In this document: positions 8,712 to 17,955 of the stretch, piece by piece
How the letters are laid out: each line of letters starts with the position of its first letter
How positions within the stretch are numbered: the stretch's first letter is position 1
Source: Harenicola maris
Lineage (GTDB): Bacteria; Pseudomonadota; Alphaproteobacteria; Rhodobacterales; Rhodobacteraceae
Length of the DNA stretch: 64,000 bases
NCBI GenBank assembly: GCA_018524345.1
Contig: JADQAZ010000003.1
Coordinates: 124,001 to 188,000 of the forward strand
Reading direction: 5' to 3'
Position numbers and translations under genes: made by a program
Notes under the pieces: model-generated
Database searches by the model: none
The model's input: the letters and a program-made list of their open reading frames with translations, nothing else
What the model was told of the DNA's origin: nothing

Positions 8712-10340
8712 TCATGCTTGTTTCAGGGCGGCGCGCAGTTCGAATTTCTGGATTTTGCCGGTGGATGTTTTGGGAAGCTCCTGAAAAACAACGGCTTTGG
8801 GGGTTTTGAAGCCCGCAAGGCGGCTGCGGACGAAGGTGATGAGGTCTGCTTCGGTGACCTCTGCGCCCTCTTTGAGTTCGACAAAGGCGCAGGGCACCTC
8901 GCCCCATGTCTCGTCGGGTTTGGCGACCACGGCGCAAAGGGAGACAGCGGGGTGATGCATCAGCGCGCCTTCTACCTCGACAGAGCTGACGTTCTCTCCG
9001 CCCGAGATGATGATGTCCTTGGCGCGGTCAGAGATCTGGATATAGCCGTCGGGGTGTTGCACCGCGATATCGCCGGAATGGAAATAGCCGCCGGCAAAGC
9101 TTTCCTCCGTGGCCTCGGGGTTTTTGAAATACCCCTTCATCACTGCATTGCCGCGAATGACGATCTCGCCTTGGGTTTTGCCGTCCATGGGGATGTTCTT
9201 CATCCCCTCGTCCATGACGGTGATATCCTCCATCATCGGGAAGGGGACGCCTTGGCGGGCCTTGATCGCGGATTTCTCGGAATGGTCCAGCCCGTCCCAT
9301 GACACGCCGTCCCAGATGCATTCGGTGACATGGCCGTAGGTTTCGGTCAGCCCGTAGACCTGTGTGACGTTAAAGCCAAGTGTTTCAATCGCGGCGAGGG
9401 TAGCGGCGGCGGGGGGGGCACCGGCGGTGAAGACCTCCACCTTGTGGTCAAAGGCGCGGCGGTCCCCCTCGGCGGCATTGACGATGGCGTTGAGGACGAT
9501 GGGCGCCCCGCCGAAATGGGTGACCCCCTCATCGGCGATGGCGTCATAGATCGCCTTGGCGGTGATGTCGCGGCAACAGACAACCGTGCCGCCCAGAACC
9601 GGCATCATCCATGTGTGGTTCCAGCCGTTGCAATGGAACAGCGGCACGATGGTCAGGAACACAGGGTGCAGCACCATGCGCCATGAGATCACCGTGCCCA
9701 TGGTCATCAGATAGGCCCCGCGATGGTGATAGACCACGCCCTTGGGCCGCCCTGTCGTGCCGGAGGTATAGTTGAGCGAGAGGCTTTCCCATTCGTCCCC
9801 GGGCATGATCCACGGCGCGTCTGGCCGCCCCTGCGCCAGCAGCTCGGCATAGGTGGTGTGGCGGCCGGTGGCGGGATAACCGGCGGCCTCGTCCGGCACC
9901 TCGATGATCTCGGGGCCGTCACCCTGCATCTGGGCCTTTGCGGCCTCCGCCAGGTCGATGAATTGGGTGTCGACAAGGACAAGCCGCGCCTCGCCGTGGT
10001 CAAAGATATAGGCGACCGTATCGGTTTCCAGTCTTGTGTTGATGGTGTTGAGCACCGCGCCGCAGGCGGGCACGCCAAAGTGTGCCTCTGCCTGTGCGGG
10101 GATATTGGGCAGCAGGGTGGCCACCACATCGCCCGGCTCGATCCCCCGCGCGGCAAGGCCGGAGGCAAGGCGGCTGACCTGTGCATGATACTCGGTATAG
10201 GTCAGGCGGTAATCGCCATAGGCGAGGGCGAGGCGGTTCGGAAAGACCCGCGCCGCGCGGTTCAGATGCGACAGCGGGGTGAGCGGCACAAAATTTGCCG
10301 CACGCTTGCCTAGGCCGTCTTCGTCTGCCAACCATCCCAT
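8712..10340 (-). CDS. Acyl-CoA synthetase (AMP-forming)
   Basis: Activates a carboxylic acid to its CoA thioester through an acyl-adenylate. The 542-residue protein carries the P-loop YTSGTTGRPKG, the A5 motif VYGLTETYG, YFHSGDIA and the C-terminal catalytic lysine motif KTSTGKIQKFELR. The start at 10340 follows GGGGAGGG at good spacing; an upstream extension lacks family similarity. Length and sequence style resemble the medium-chain and DmdB-type ligases of roseobacters, so fatty acids or 3-methylmercaptopropionate are candidate substrates. That assignment is inference from family, not a visible substrate motif. Confidence 0.88.
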   Translation of the reverse strand: MGWLADEDGLGKRAANFVPLTPLSHLNRAARVFPNRLALAYGDYRLTYTEYHAQVSRLASGLAARGIEPGDVVATLLPNIPAQAEAHFGVPACGAVLNTINTRLETDTVAYIFDHGEARLVLVDTQFIDLAEAAKAQMQGDGPEIIEVPDEAAGYPATGRHTTYAELLAQGRPDAPWIMPGDEWESLSLNYTSGTTGRPKGVVYHHRGAYLMTMGTVISWRMVLHPVFLTIVPLFHCNGWNHTWMMPVLGGTVVCCRDITAKAIYDAIADEGVTHFGGAPIVLNAIVNAAEGDRRAFDHKVEVFTAGAPPAAATLAAIETLGFNVTQVYGLTETYGHVTECIWDGVSWDGLDHSEKSAIKARQGVPFPMMEDITVMDEGMKNIPMDGKTQGEIVIRGNAVMKGYFKNPEATEESFAGGYFHSGDIAVQHPDGYIQISDRAKDIIISGGENVSSVEVEGALMHHPAVSLCAVVAKPDETWGEVPCAFVELKEGAEVTEADLITFVRSRLAGFKTPKAVVFQELPKTSTGKIQKFELRAALKQA

Positions 10341-10420
10341 GTCGCGTTCCCTCCCCTGATCGCTGTTGTTCATGGAGTGTGTGCATTTGCGGCGGATTTT
10401 GGAAGAGGGATTTCGCATCA

Positions 10421-11335
10421 ATGCAGGGTCATACCCCCACACGGCCAAGAGCAGCGGCGGTTGCGATCCTGATCGGGATGGCCTCCCTTGGGCTGGTTGA
10501 TAATTTCGTGCCGCTATTGGCGGAGGAGGGCGGGCTGTGGCAGTTCCACGCGCTGCGCTCGGCGATCTGTGTGGGGATACTGGTTGTTGCTGGCGCGCTT
10601 GGCATGGGGCGGTTGCGGCCGCGCAGCCTGCGCCATGTGGCGGGGCGGAGCTTTCTCGTGGCGACGGCGATGGTGATCTATTTCGCCTGTCTGGCCCTGA
10701 TGCCCATCGGTCATGTTCTGGCGGGACTGTTTACCGCCCCTGTCTTTGTTCTGCTGATCACCCGCTTCGGGCTGAAGCGTCCTGTCGGGCCGATGCGCTG
10801 GGGGGCGGCGGGCCTTGGGTTTCTGGGCACGCTTCTGGTGATACAGCCGGACCCCGCGAACCTTGATCCGCTGATCTTCCTGCCGGTTGCGGCGGGGGCG
10901 TTCTACGGCGCGGGCGCCGTGGCCACGCGCCACTGGTGCGAGGAGGAGGGGACGCTGGCCCTGATGACGGGGTTTTTTGCGGCGCTGGGGATATATGGCG
11001 TGCTTGGCATCGCGGCGCTGGCCCTTTGGCCGCTGGAGCCCGCGGCGGGGGCGGCGGGCTTTGCCATGCGCGGCTGGGTGCCCGTGACCGGCCCCTTCCT
11101 GTTCTGGACCCTCGTGCAGACCGTGGGCTCGATCCTTGGCATGGGGATGATCATCCGCGGCTATCAACTGGGCGAGGTCTCTCGCGTGGCGATCTATGAG
11201 TATTCGGTGCTGGTCTTTGCCAGCTTCTGGGCCTGGGTGTTTTTCGCGCAGACCGTTGGCGCGCTGCAGGCCCTCGGCATGGTGGTGATCGCGGCGGCGG
11301 GCAGTATCGTCGCCATTCGGAGCGCCAAGGCATGA
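10421..11335 (+). CDS. EamA/DMT-superfamily transporter
   Basis: A 304-residue inner-membrane protein with about ten hydrophobic segments in two similar halves, as in drug/metabolite transporters of the EamA type. Members export or import small metabolites; the substrate is not predictable here. The ATG at 10421 follows GAAGAGGGA and fits the usual N terminus. It is divergent from the acyl-CoA synthetase, with 80 bases between the starts, and its last four bases overlap the sulfotransferase start. Confidence 0.82.
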   Translation: MQGHTPTRPRAAAVAILIGMASLGLVDNFVPLLAEEGGLWQFHALRSAICVGILVVAGALGMGRLRPRSLRHVAGRSFLVATAMVIYFACLALMPIGHVLAGLFTAPVFVLLITRFGLKRPVGPMRWGAAGLGFLGTLLVIQPDPANLDPLIFLPVAAGAFYGAGAVATRHWCEEEGTLALMTGFFAALGIYGVLGIAALALWPLEPAAGAAGFAMRGWVPVTGPFLFWTLVQTVGSILGMGMIIRGYQLGEVSRVAIYEYSVLVFASFWAWVFFAQTVGALQALGMVVIAAAGSIVAIRSAKA

Positions 11336-11982
11336 TTATCTCGCGCGGGCGGAACTATATCTTTGTGCATATTCCCAAAACCGGGGGCACCTCTGTTGCC
11401 TTGGCGCTGGAGGCGCGCGCCATGGCCGATGATATCCTGATCGGGGATACCCCCAAGGCCCAGCGGCGCAAACGGCGGCTGCAGGGGGTGCAATCTGCGG
11501 GGCGCTTGTGGAAGCATTCCACCCTGCGCGATCTGCCCGGTTTGGTAACAGAGGGGGAAATCTCGGAAATGTTCACCTTTACCACCGTGCGAAACCCTTG
11601 GGACCGGCTGGTCAGCTATTATCACTGGCTTCAGGCGCAGACATTCGACCACCTCGCGGTGTCTTTGGCGCAGTCGTTAAGCTTTGCGGCATTCCTGTCG
11701 CATTCTCATACGCAGGTCAGCTTCCGTAAGGGCAACTATGGCAGCTATGTGCAGCTTCCAAGCGGGCAGGAACACTGCAGTGCCTTTATTCGACTGGAAA
11801 ACTTCGAGGAGGACGCCGCGCCGCTCACGGCGCACCTCGGCTTTGACATCGGGCCCTTGCCCCATGCGAACCCCTCGCGGCGAAACGCAAGCTATCAAGA
11901 GTATTACACCGACGAATCGCGCGAACTGGTGGCCGATATCTGCGCCGAGGACATTGCACGATTCGGATATTCCTTTGATTAG
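11332..11982 (+). CDS. Sulfotransferase family protein
   Basis: Likely transfers a sulfuryl group from PAPS to a carbohydrate or small molecule. The 216-residue protein has the 5'-phosphosulfate loop HIPKTGGTS at residues 13-21 and a 3'-phosphate motif TVRNPWDRLVSYY near residues 84-96, both expected for the Sulfotransfer_2 family. The acceptor is unknown. Its ATG overlaps the stop of the EamA transporter (ATGA), so the two are co-translated; an export step for a sulfated product is possible but speculative. Confidence 0.8.
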   Translation: MIISRGRNYIFVHIPKTGGTSVALALEARAMADDILIGDTPKAQRRKRRLQGVQSAGRLWKHSTLRDLPGLVTEGEISEMFTFTTVRNPWDRLVSYYHWLQAQTFDHLAVSLAQSLSFAAFLSHSHTQVSFRKGNYGSYVQLPSGQEHCSAFIRLENFEEDAAPLTAHLGFDIGPLPHANPSRRNASYQEYYTDESRELVADICAEDIARFGYSFD

Positions 11983-12177
11983 GACCCCTGACTTTTGGTC
12001 AGGTTGGGCAGATTCCGGAAACAGTTTTCAGACCTGAAATCAATTGCAGCGCTGGCGTGGACAGTGCCCCAAACTTGCCTTTTTCGCGGCGCAGTCTTGG
12101 CCCGAAATCCTAGTGTTCTGTTAATGCTGCTACCGAACCCACAGCTGCCAAACGGGTTCGATCTGAGGGACAGAAAC

Positions 12178-12843
12178 ATGTTTATGCGATTGAATGGACA
12201 GGGACGAAATCAACAGCTGCCGGAAGGCGCGCAGGCGGTCATGCCAGCGGGGACAACTTCGGGTCTGACAGCGGGCACGCTGGTGGCGACGCCCAAGGGG
12301 TGGCGCGGCGTTGAAACCATCTCGGCCGGCGATGAGGTGATGACATTCGATGGCGGCATGCAGCGCGTGCAAGCGGTGGCCCGTTCGGTTCTGTGGGGCG
12401 GCGATATGGAATGCCCGGGCGCCTACCGTCCGCTGCATATCCCTGCGGGCCTGCTTGGCAACCGCCGCGACATGCAGGTGCTGCCGGAGCAAACCGTTGT
12501 TCTGGAATCCGACGCGGCAGAGGCCGCCTTCGGCGACCCATTTGCCCTTGTGCCTGCCGTTGCCCTTGAGGGCCTGCCGGGGGTAGAGAGCCTTTCCCCA
12601 CGCGGTTTGATCGAGGTTGTGCAGCTTTCCTTTGAGGACGACCAGTTGATCTATGCCGAGGGCTCCGCCCTCGTGTTCTGCCCCAGCCATGTGGCTGGCG
12701 AGCCGATCGATTTGGCTATGCTTAACACCGAGAGCGCCCTGTCTTCGGATTACCGCGTTCTGTCGATGCATGATGCGCGCCTGCTGACAACATGCGTTGT
12801 CGCAGAGCTCAGCGCCGTGCAAGGGACGGCGCGGACCGCCTGA
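12178..12843 (+). CDS. Hint-domain protein
   Basis: A 221-residue protein with an N-terminal Hint (hedgehog/intein) module: GLTAGTLVATPKGWRG, then ISAGDEVMTFDGG and a later region of long beta strands. In this family the Hint part is a self-processing fold in other contexts; many roseobacter Hint proteins are stand-alone or at the end of RTX proteins. Here the expected catalytic Cys/Ser at the splice start is replaced by a TAGT context, so splicing activity is doubtful. GAGGGA precedes the ATG at 12178; translation can be extended upstream to 11995 but that part lacks family similarity. A strong terminator follows. Confidence 0.65.
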   Translation: MFMRLNGQGRNQQLPEGAQAVMPAGTTSGLTAGTLVATPKGWRGVETISAGDEVMTFDGGMQRVQAVARSVLWGGDMECPGAYRPLHIPAGLLGNRRDMQVLPEQTVVLESDAAEAAFGDPFALVPAVALEGLPGVESLSPRGLIEVVQLSFEDDQLIYAEGSALVFCPSHVAGEPIDLAMLNTESALSSDYRVLSMHDARLLTTCVVAELSAVQGTARTA

Positions 12844-12883
12844 CACCAGAAATATGCAGCGCGATATGTGGCAGCAGATCGCT

Positions 12884-12918
12884 AAAAGGCCGGGCATCCG
12901 AAGGATGCCCGGCCTTTT
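12884..12918. terminator. Bidirectional intrinsic terminator
   Basis: A 16-bp perfect stem (12884-12899 with 12903-12918) with a GAA loop, A4 on the left and T6 on the right. It can end the Hint gene on the plus strand and, reading the other way, the fadJ transcript. Confidence 0.9.
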
Positions 12919-12937
12919 TTATAGGTTGGCAGTGGGG

Positions 12938-12989
12938 GGCGGGCCGGGGGCGGGGCAGCGAAGCTGCCCCGCCCCCGGCCCGCCGGTCG
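12938..12989. repeat. 22-bp GC-rich hairpin with GAA loop and GGTCG tag (element F)
   Basis: Arms 12938-12959 and 12963-12984 are perfect reverse complements around the loop GAA. The pentamer GGTCG directly abuts the right arm (12985-12989). The same loop and abutting tag occur in the hairpin at 24699-24740, and the tag appears inverted at 53082. It lies between convergent genes, next to a separate terminator, so termination alone does not explain it. Confidence 0.75.
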
Positions 12990-13002
12990 GCCAATGCGGC
13001 CC

Positions 13003-15207
13003 TTAGGCCGCCTTGGCCGATCCCGCGCCGAACCGTCCGTAGAAAGTCTCGCCACTGGTGGCCATTTCGCGCAGCAGCGCGGGGGTGGCAAAGCGATCGC
13101 CATGGGCTTTGGTCAGGGCCTCGGTCAATTCCACGGCCTTGTCCGCGCCGATGATGTCGAGCCAGCTGAACGGGCCGCCGGACCATGGGGCAAAGCCCCA
13201 GCCGAGGATCGCGCCCACGTCACCCTCGCGGATGTCCATCAGCACGCCGTCTTCCAGCGCGCGCACGGCCTCTAGCGTCTGGGCGAAGAGCAGGCGGTGT
13301 TGGACCTCTGCAAGGTCGGGCTGTGTCTCCGACACGGGGTATTTGCCCTCCAGCCCGTCCCAGAGCAGTTGGCGTTTGCCCTTGTCGTCATAGTCATAGA
13401 AGCCAGCGTTCGACTTGCGGCCCATGCGGCCCGCGTCGGCCATCCAGAACAGCACCTCGTCCACGGCCTCGTCGGGGTAGGCATCGCCCATGGCGGCCTT
13501 CGTCGCCTTGGCGATTTTCACGCCGAGGTCGATGGAGGTTTCGTCCACCAGTTGCAGCGGACCAAGCGGCATACCCACCAGTTTCGCCGCGTTTTCGATC
13601 AGGGCAGGCTCGACGCCTTCCTTCACCATGCGGATACCCTCGTTGATATAGGGGATGATGCAGCGGTTGGCGTAGAAGAAGCGGGCATCATTGACCACGA
13701 TCGGCGTTTTGCGGATCTGGCGCACGAAGTCGAGGGCCTTGGCCGTCGCGCGGTCGCCGGTCTCCTTGCCCTTGATGATCTCCACCAGCATCATTTTCTC
13801 TACGGGAGAGAAGAAATGGATGCCGATGAATTGCTCTGGCCGTTTGCTGGCCTTGGCAAGGTCGGAGATCGGCAGGGTGGAGGTATTGGTGGCAAAGATC
13901 GCGTCCTCTGGGATCACGGCCTCTGTCGCCTCTGTCACCTTGGCTTTGATGCCCATATCCTCGAAGACGGCCTCGATGATCAGATCGCAGCCCGCCAGAT
14001 CGGCGTAATCGGCGGTGGCGGTGATGCGGGCGAGGGCGGCGTCTTTTTTCTCCACCGTCGCTTTGCCGCGCTTGATGCCCTTGTCCATATAGTCGCCGGT
14101 GTAGGATTTGCCGCGTTCGGCGGCCTCAAGGTCACGGTCCAGCAGGACCACATCGATCCCCGCCATGGCAGAGACGAGCGTGATGCCCGCGCCCATCATG
14201 CCCGCGCCGATCACGCCGACCTTTTTGACCCGCTCATCCGCCACATCGGGGCGCACGGCGCCTTTTTCCAGCGCCTCTTTGTTGATAAAGAGCGAGCGGA
14301 TCATGGCAGAGGAGGAGGGGTTCATCAGAACCTTGGTGAACCAGCGTGCCTCGATCTTCAGCGCCGTGTCGAAGGGCACGAGCGCGCCCTCATAGACGGA
14401 GGACAAGAGCGCCTTGGCCGCCGGATAGACGCCCTGCGTCTTGCCGTTGACCATGGCCGATGCGCCGACGAAGGTCATGAAGCCGGCGGGGTGGTAGGGC
14501 GCGCCGCCGGGCATTTTCCAGCCCTTCACATCCCATGGTTTCACGATATCCGCATCTGTCGCCGAAAGCACCCATTCGCGCGCTTTGTCGAGCAGCTCCT
14601 CCGCTGGCACAACCTCGTCGATCAGCCCCGCGGATTTGGCGGATTTGGGGTTCATCATCTTGCCCTCAAGCAGGACAGGAGAGGCCGCCATGGCGCCGAC
14701 CATGCGGCTGAACCGTGTGGTGCCGCCGCCGCCGGGGAAGATGCCAAGCAGGATTTCCGGCAGGCCGATCTTGGCCTTGGGATTGTCGGCCATAAAGCGG
14801 CGGTGGGTGGAGAGGGCGATTTCCGTGCCGATCCCGGCGCAGGTGCCGGTGATGGCGCAGGCAATCGGCTTGCCGCCCTTGTTGGTTTTGGCGTCCATGC
14901 CTGCGCGTTCCATTTTGCGCATGATGCGGTGGCCGTTCATGGTGAAATCAAACAGGCCTTGGGCCGCGTTCTCGCCGCTTTTCTCGCGGATAGAGGCCAG
15001 CACGTTCAGGTCCATCCCGCCGGCAAAGGTTTCCTTGCCGGAGGTGATGACAGCGCCCTTGATGCTGTCGTCGGACAGGACCTGATCAATCAGCTCCTCG
15101 ACGGTGGCAAAGGCCTCGCGCGTCAGCACGTTCATCGACTTGGCCTTGACGTCCCAAGTGATGATGGCAACGCCGTCGTCGCCTTTGGTCAGTGTGAAAT
15201 CGGTCAT
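13003..15207 (-). CDS. fadJ: Multifunctional beta-oxidation protein: enoyl-CoA hydratase / 3-hydroxyacyl-CoA dehydrogenase
   Basis: Performs hydration and NAD-dependent oxidation of acyl-CoA intermediates. Residues 1-190 are a crotonase domain with the catalytic glutamates in GTEIALSTHRRFM (E129) and GLPEILLGIFPGGGG (E151). The dehydrogenase NAD fold starts at VGVIGAGMMGAG (334-341), followed by the hydroxyacyl dehydrogenase C-terminal domains. The 734-residue length suits the FadJ/FadB alpha subunit. GGAGGAG precedes the ATG. With the thiolase at 16729-17940 and the dehydrogenase at 19312-21087 it forms a full beta-oxidation cycle. The FadJ versus FadB name cannot be settled from sequence alone. 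Confidence 0.93.
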   Translation of the reverse strand: MTDFTLTKGDDGVAIITWDVKAKSMNVLTREAFATVEELIDQVLSDDSIKGAVITSGKETFAGGMDLNVLASIREKSGENAAQGLFDFTMNGHRIMRKMERAGMDAKTNKGGKPIACAITGTCAGIGTEIALSTHRRFMADNPKAKIGLPEILLGIFPGGGGTTRFSRMVGAMAASPVLLEGKMMNPKSAKSAGLIDEVVPAEELLDKAREWVLSATDADIVKPWDVKGWKMPGGAPYHPAGFMTFVGASAMVNGKTQGVYPAAKALLSSVYEGALVPFDTALKIEARWFTKVLMNPSSSAMIRSLFINKEALEKGAVRPDVADERVKKVGVIGAGMMGAGITLVSAMAGIDVVLLDRDLEAAERGKSYTGDYMDKGIKRGKATVEKKDAALARITATADYADLAGCDLIIEAVFEDMGIKAKVTEATEAVIPEDAIFATNTSTLPISDLAKASKRPEQFIGIHFFSPVEKMMLVEIIKGKETGDRATAKALDFVRQIRKTPIVVNDARFFYANRCIIPYINEGIRMVKEGVEPALIENAAKLVGMPLGPLQLVDETSIDLGVKIAKATKAAMGDAYPDEAVDEVLFWMADAGRMGRKSNAGFYDYDDKGKRQLLWDGLEGKYPVSETQPDLAEVQHRLLFAQTLEAVRALEDGVLMDIREGDVGAILGWGFAPWSGGPFSWLDIIGADKAVELTEALTKAHGDRFATPALLREMATSGETFYGRFGAGSAKAA

Positions 15208-15261
15208 CGGTGTCTCCTCCGAGAGTTTTCTTGTGGCGGCAGGCGCGCAGGGCCGGTGCCG

Positions 15262-15744
15262 TCAATCCTTGGGTAGCTTTGGATCTATAAGGGGGCTGCC
15301 GTCGCCTTGGGTAAAGCGATACGTCCCGTCACCAATGGTGACTTTCATATCCAGATCCGAATAATGGGCGACCTCGGCCGCTGTGCGGGTGCCGATCACG
15401 ACGAAACTGGCCGGTGTATCGCCGCGGTTGATCAGGTGGTGACCATTGGCATCGCCCGCCGGAAAGGCGGCGCAATCGCCGGGGGTCAGCTCGGTCTCGC
15501 CCTGGTCATCGACAAGGGTGCAGGTGCCAGCGGTGACGACCACAAACTCATCTTGATTTTCGTGCCAATGGCGTAGCGAGGACAGCGCACCGGGCGCGAG
15601 GGTGACCAGATTGGCCCCGAACTGGGTGATCCCCGCCGCATCGCCAAGGCGCTGACTGCTGCGGCCTTCAACGGCCTTATCAAGCGGGGCGGGATAGGTA
15701 GAGCCGGTTCGGGCCGGCACGGAGGACAGGTCAATCTTTGGCAC
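15262..15744 (-). CDS. Cupin-domain protein
   Basis: A 160-residue single-cupin protein starting with GTG and overlapping the upstream gene end by 14 bases. Cupin motif 1 is visible as RHWHENQDEFVVVTAG (histidines plus glutamate) and motif 2 as FPAGDANGHHLINRG near residue 95. Metal binding is therefore likely. The small-molecule substrate or sensing role is unknown. It sits inside the fatty-acid degradation block, downstream of the tandem NTF2-like gene and upstream of fadJ. Confidence 0.75.
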   Translation of the reverse strand: MPKIDLSSVPARTGSTYPAPLDKAVEGRSSQRLGDAAGITQFGANLVTLAPGALSSLRHWHENQDEFVVVTAGTCTLVDDQGETELTPGDCAAFPAGDANGHHLINRGDTPASFVVIGTRTAAEVAHYSDLDMKVTIGDGTYRFTQGDGSPLIDPKLPKD

Positions 15745-16729
15745 TGTGCAGATCCTGAATCACGCGGCGTGTCCGTTTCTGGATTTCATTCATGGTCACG
15801 AGCCTTTTGTGAATCTTGATGTCGCCCTCTTCCTGAACCCCCTCAACCCCGTTGGTGACAGAAAGGATGCGCCAAGTTGTGCTGTCGCGTTGCAGCACCA
15901 TGCGCGATTGCACGGGGCCAAGCACGACCTTGCCCTGCGACAGGAAGGTGCCAAGGTGATAGCCGCAGATTTTGTCGGGGGCGATGAACTCGGCAAGGCT
16001 GGCCTTGCGGGACAGGGTGTCTGTGCCGGTTTCTTTCAAAAGAGCGGCCAGTTTGTCGGCAAAGGGGCGGGTGTCTTCCACGCTGCGGCGGGTGTAATCG
16101 CCGCTGTTGGTATGGGTGGTATGGGGAAAGACATGCATCTGCGTCCATCTGTCGAAATCGCCTGACATGTCGATCTCGCTCAGCCGGTCGATGAACTCCT
16201 GATAGATCGAAAGCGCCGAAAGATTGCTGGAGCGCATGTCCTCCACCCCCGCGGTGCTGACGGTGCGCAGGCAGGTCATGTTGCGGGCCACATCGGCGTA
16301 ATGTATGGGCCAGCGGTCATTCAACAGGGCGACATTCTGCTCGGCCACTTTCCAGCCGTCATTGGTGCGGCGCAGGGTGACTTCGCTTTCATAGGGGGGC
16401 ACCACGGCGCGGCCGTTGTTCATGATATGGGTCATGTGCCGCCCGACGATATAGGTGTCGCTGATCCGCTTGGCGTTATTGGCCAGACGGATGTAGTGGT
16501 TCACCCCCTGCGCCTTGAGGGAGGTCGCAAAGGTGCGAAACCCCTCGATCAGGTCTTTCTCTGTCTCGATCAGCATATCGCCGTTTTGCGTATGCAGCGC
16601 CATGGGCAGTTGGGTGTTCCGCAGGATCGCCTCGTCGTCGCCTTCCATGATCGCGCGGGACAGATCGTCCAGCGCGGCCTGATAGATGTCGATCGCCTCG
16701 GCTTCCTGCGTCACATCCTGATGGAGCAT
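15731..16729 (-). CDS. Tandem NTF2/SnoaL-like protein, unknown function
   Basis: A 332-residue protein with two similar halves. Each begins with an amphipathic helix of the form YQAALDDLSRAIMEGD or YQEFIDRLSEIDMSGD and ends with strands such as VTLRRTNDGWKVAEQNV or MVLQRDSTTWRILSVTNG, the pattern of a cone-shaped NTF2-like domain. No catalytic residues can be assigned. The ATG at 16729 overlaps the thiolase stop as TAATG, so translation is probably coupled to fadA, and the 3' end overlaps the cupin gene. It may bind a hydrophobic ligand, which would fit beta-oxidation, but this is inference. Confidence 0.6.
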   Translation of the reverse strand: MLHQDVTQEAEAIDIYQAALDDLSRAIMEGDDEAILRNTQLPMALHTQNGDMLIETEKDLIEGFRTFATSLKAQGVNHYIRLANNAKRISDTYIVGRHMTHIMNNGRAVVPPYESEVTLRRTNDGWKVAEQNVALLNDRWPIHYADVARNMTCLRTVSTAGVEDMRSSNLSALSIYQEFIDRLSEIDMSGDFDRWTQMHVFPHTTHTNSGDYTRRSVEDTRPFADKLAALLKETGTDTLSRKASLAEFIAPDKICGYHLGTFLSQGKVVLGPVQSRMVLQRDSTTWRILSVTNGVEGVQEEGDIKIHKRLVTMNEIQKRTRRVIQDLHSAKD

Positions 16730-17940
16730 TACACGCGCTCGATCACTGTTGCTGCGCCCATACCGGAGGCGATGCACAGGGTGGCAAGGCCGACCTCCTT
16801 GTCGGAGCGTTCAAGCTCGTCCAGCAGGGTGCCGATGATCATCGCGCCGGTGGCGCCCAAGGGGTGGCCCATGGCGATGGAGCCACCATTGACGTTGACC
16901 TTGCTCGCGTCCACGTCAAAGGCCTGCATAAAGCGCAAAACAACCGCGGCGAAGGCCTCGTTGACCTCGAACAGATCGAAATCGCTGATCGCCATGCCGG
17001 TATCGGCCAGCACCTTTTCGGTGACGGGCACAGGGCCGGTCAGCATAATGGTCGGATCGGTGCCGATCTTCGAAGTATGCTTGATCCGCGCACGGGGCTT
17101 GATCCCCATCCGCTCGCCATATTCTTTGGTGCCGATCAGCAGCGCCGCCGCCCCGTCCACGATGCCAGAGGAGTTCCCCGCGTGGTGGATGTGGTTGATC
17201 TTCTCCAGATGCGGATATTTCATCAGGGCGACCTTATCAAAGCCGGGCATGACCTCGCCCATGGCCTGAAAGCTGGCACCAAGAGCGCCAAGCGCCTGCA
17301 TATCGGTGCCCGGACGCATGTATTCGTCATGGTCCAGAATGGTCAGGCCGTTCTGGTCGCGGATCGGCACGATGGATTTGGCAAACCGGCCCGCATCCCA
17401 TGCGGCCTTTGCGCGCTTTTGGCTCTCAACCGCCAGCGCATCGGCATCATCGCGGGTAAAGCCGTATTCGGTGGCGATGATATCGGCGCTGATGCCTTGG
17501 GGCACGAAATAGGTTTCCATCGCGATGGAGGGGTCCACCGCAATCGCCGCCCCGTCAGAGCCCATGGCCACGCGGCCCATCATCTCTACGCCGCCCGCGA
17601 TATAGGCCTCGCCCGCGCCGCCCTTGATCTGGTTGGCGGCAAGGTTCACCGCCTCCATGCCCGAGGCGCAAAAGCGGTTGATCGCAAGGCCGGGGATCGA
17701 CTGATCCAGATCGGAGGCCAGCACCGCAGAGCGCGCCAGACAGCCGCCCTGTTCCATCACCTGGGTGACATTGCCCCAGATCACATCCTCGACCGCGTGC
17801 CCCTCAAGGCCGTTGCGTTCCTTTACCGCGTTCAAAATCTCGGCGGAAAGGCGCAGCGAGGTGACCTCGTGCAGCGCACCGTCTTTGCGGCCCTTGCCGC
17901 GCGGGGAACGGACAGCGTCGTAGATATAGGCGTCGGTCAT
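16729..17940 (-). CDS. fadA: Acetyl-CoA C-acyltransferase (3-ketoacyl-CoA thiolase)
   Basis: Cleaves 3-ketoacyl-CoA with CoA to acetyl-CoA and a shortened acyl-CoA. The 403-residue protein has the acyl-accepting cysteine C91 in NRFCASGMEAVN, the histidine H359 in GGSIAMGHPLGATG and the second cysteine C389 in CIASGMGAA near the C terminus. It is the upstream partner of the NTF2-like gene (TAATG) and follows the GST gene after 15 bases. Confidence 0.93.
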   Translation of the reverse strand: MTDAYIYDAVRSPRGKGRKDGALHEVTSLRLSAEILNAVKERNGLEGHAVEDVIWGNVTQVMEQGGCLARSAVLASDLDQSIPGLAINRFCASGMEAVNLAANQIKGGAGEAYIAGGVEMMGRVAMGSDGAAIAVDPSIAMETYFVPQGISADIIATEYGFTRDDADALAVESQKRAKAAWDAGRFAKSIVPIRDQNGLTILDHDEYMRPGTDMQALGALGASFQAMGEVMPGFDKVALMKYPHLEKINHIHHAGNSSGIVDGAAALLIGTKEYGERMGIKPRARIKHTSKIGTDPTIMLTGPVPVTEKVLADTGMAISDFDLFEVNEAFAAVVLRFMQAFDVDASKVNVNGGSIAMGHPLGATGAMIIGTLLDELERSDKEVGLATLCIASGMGAATVIERV

Positions 17941-17955
17941 CAGAAGTTCGTCCTT

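Noticed and set aside
12938-12984. GC-rich inverted repeat as a CRISPR repeat
   Set aside because: A single palindrome with no spacer-repeat array; its copies are unrelated in arm sequence.
13297-15276. Long plus-strand frame opposite fadJ
   Set aside because: Shadow frame; the opposite strand carries catalytic glutamates and the NAD motif.
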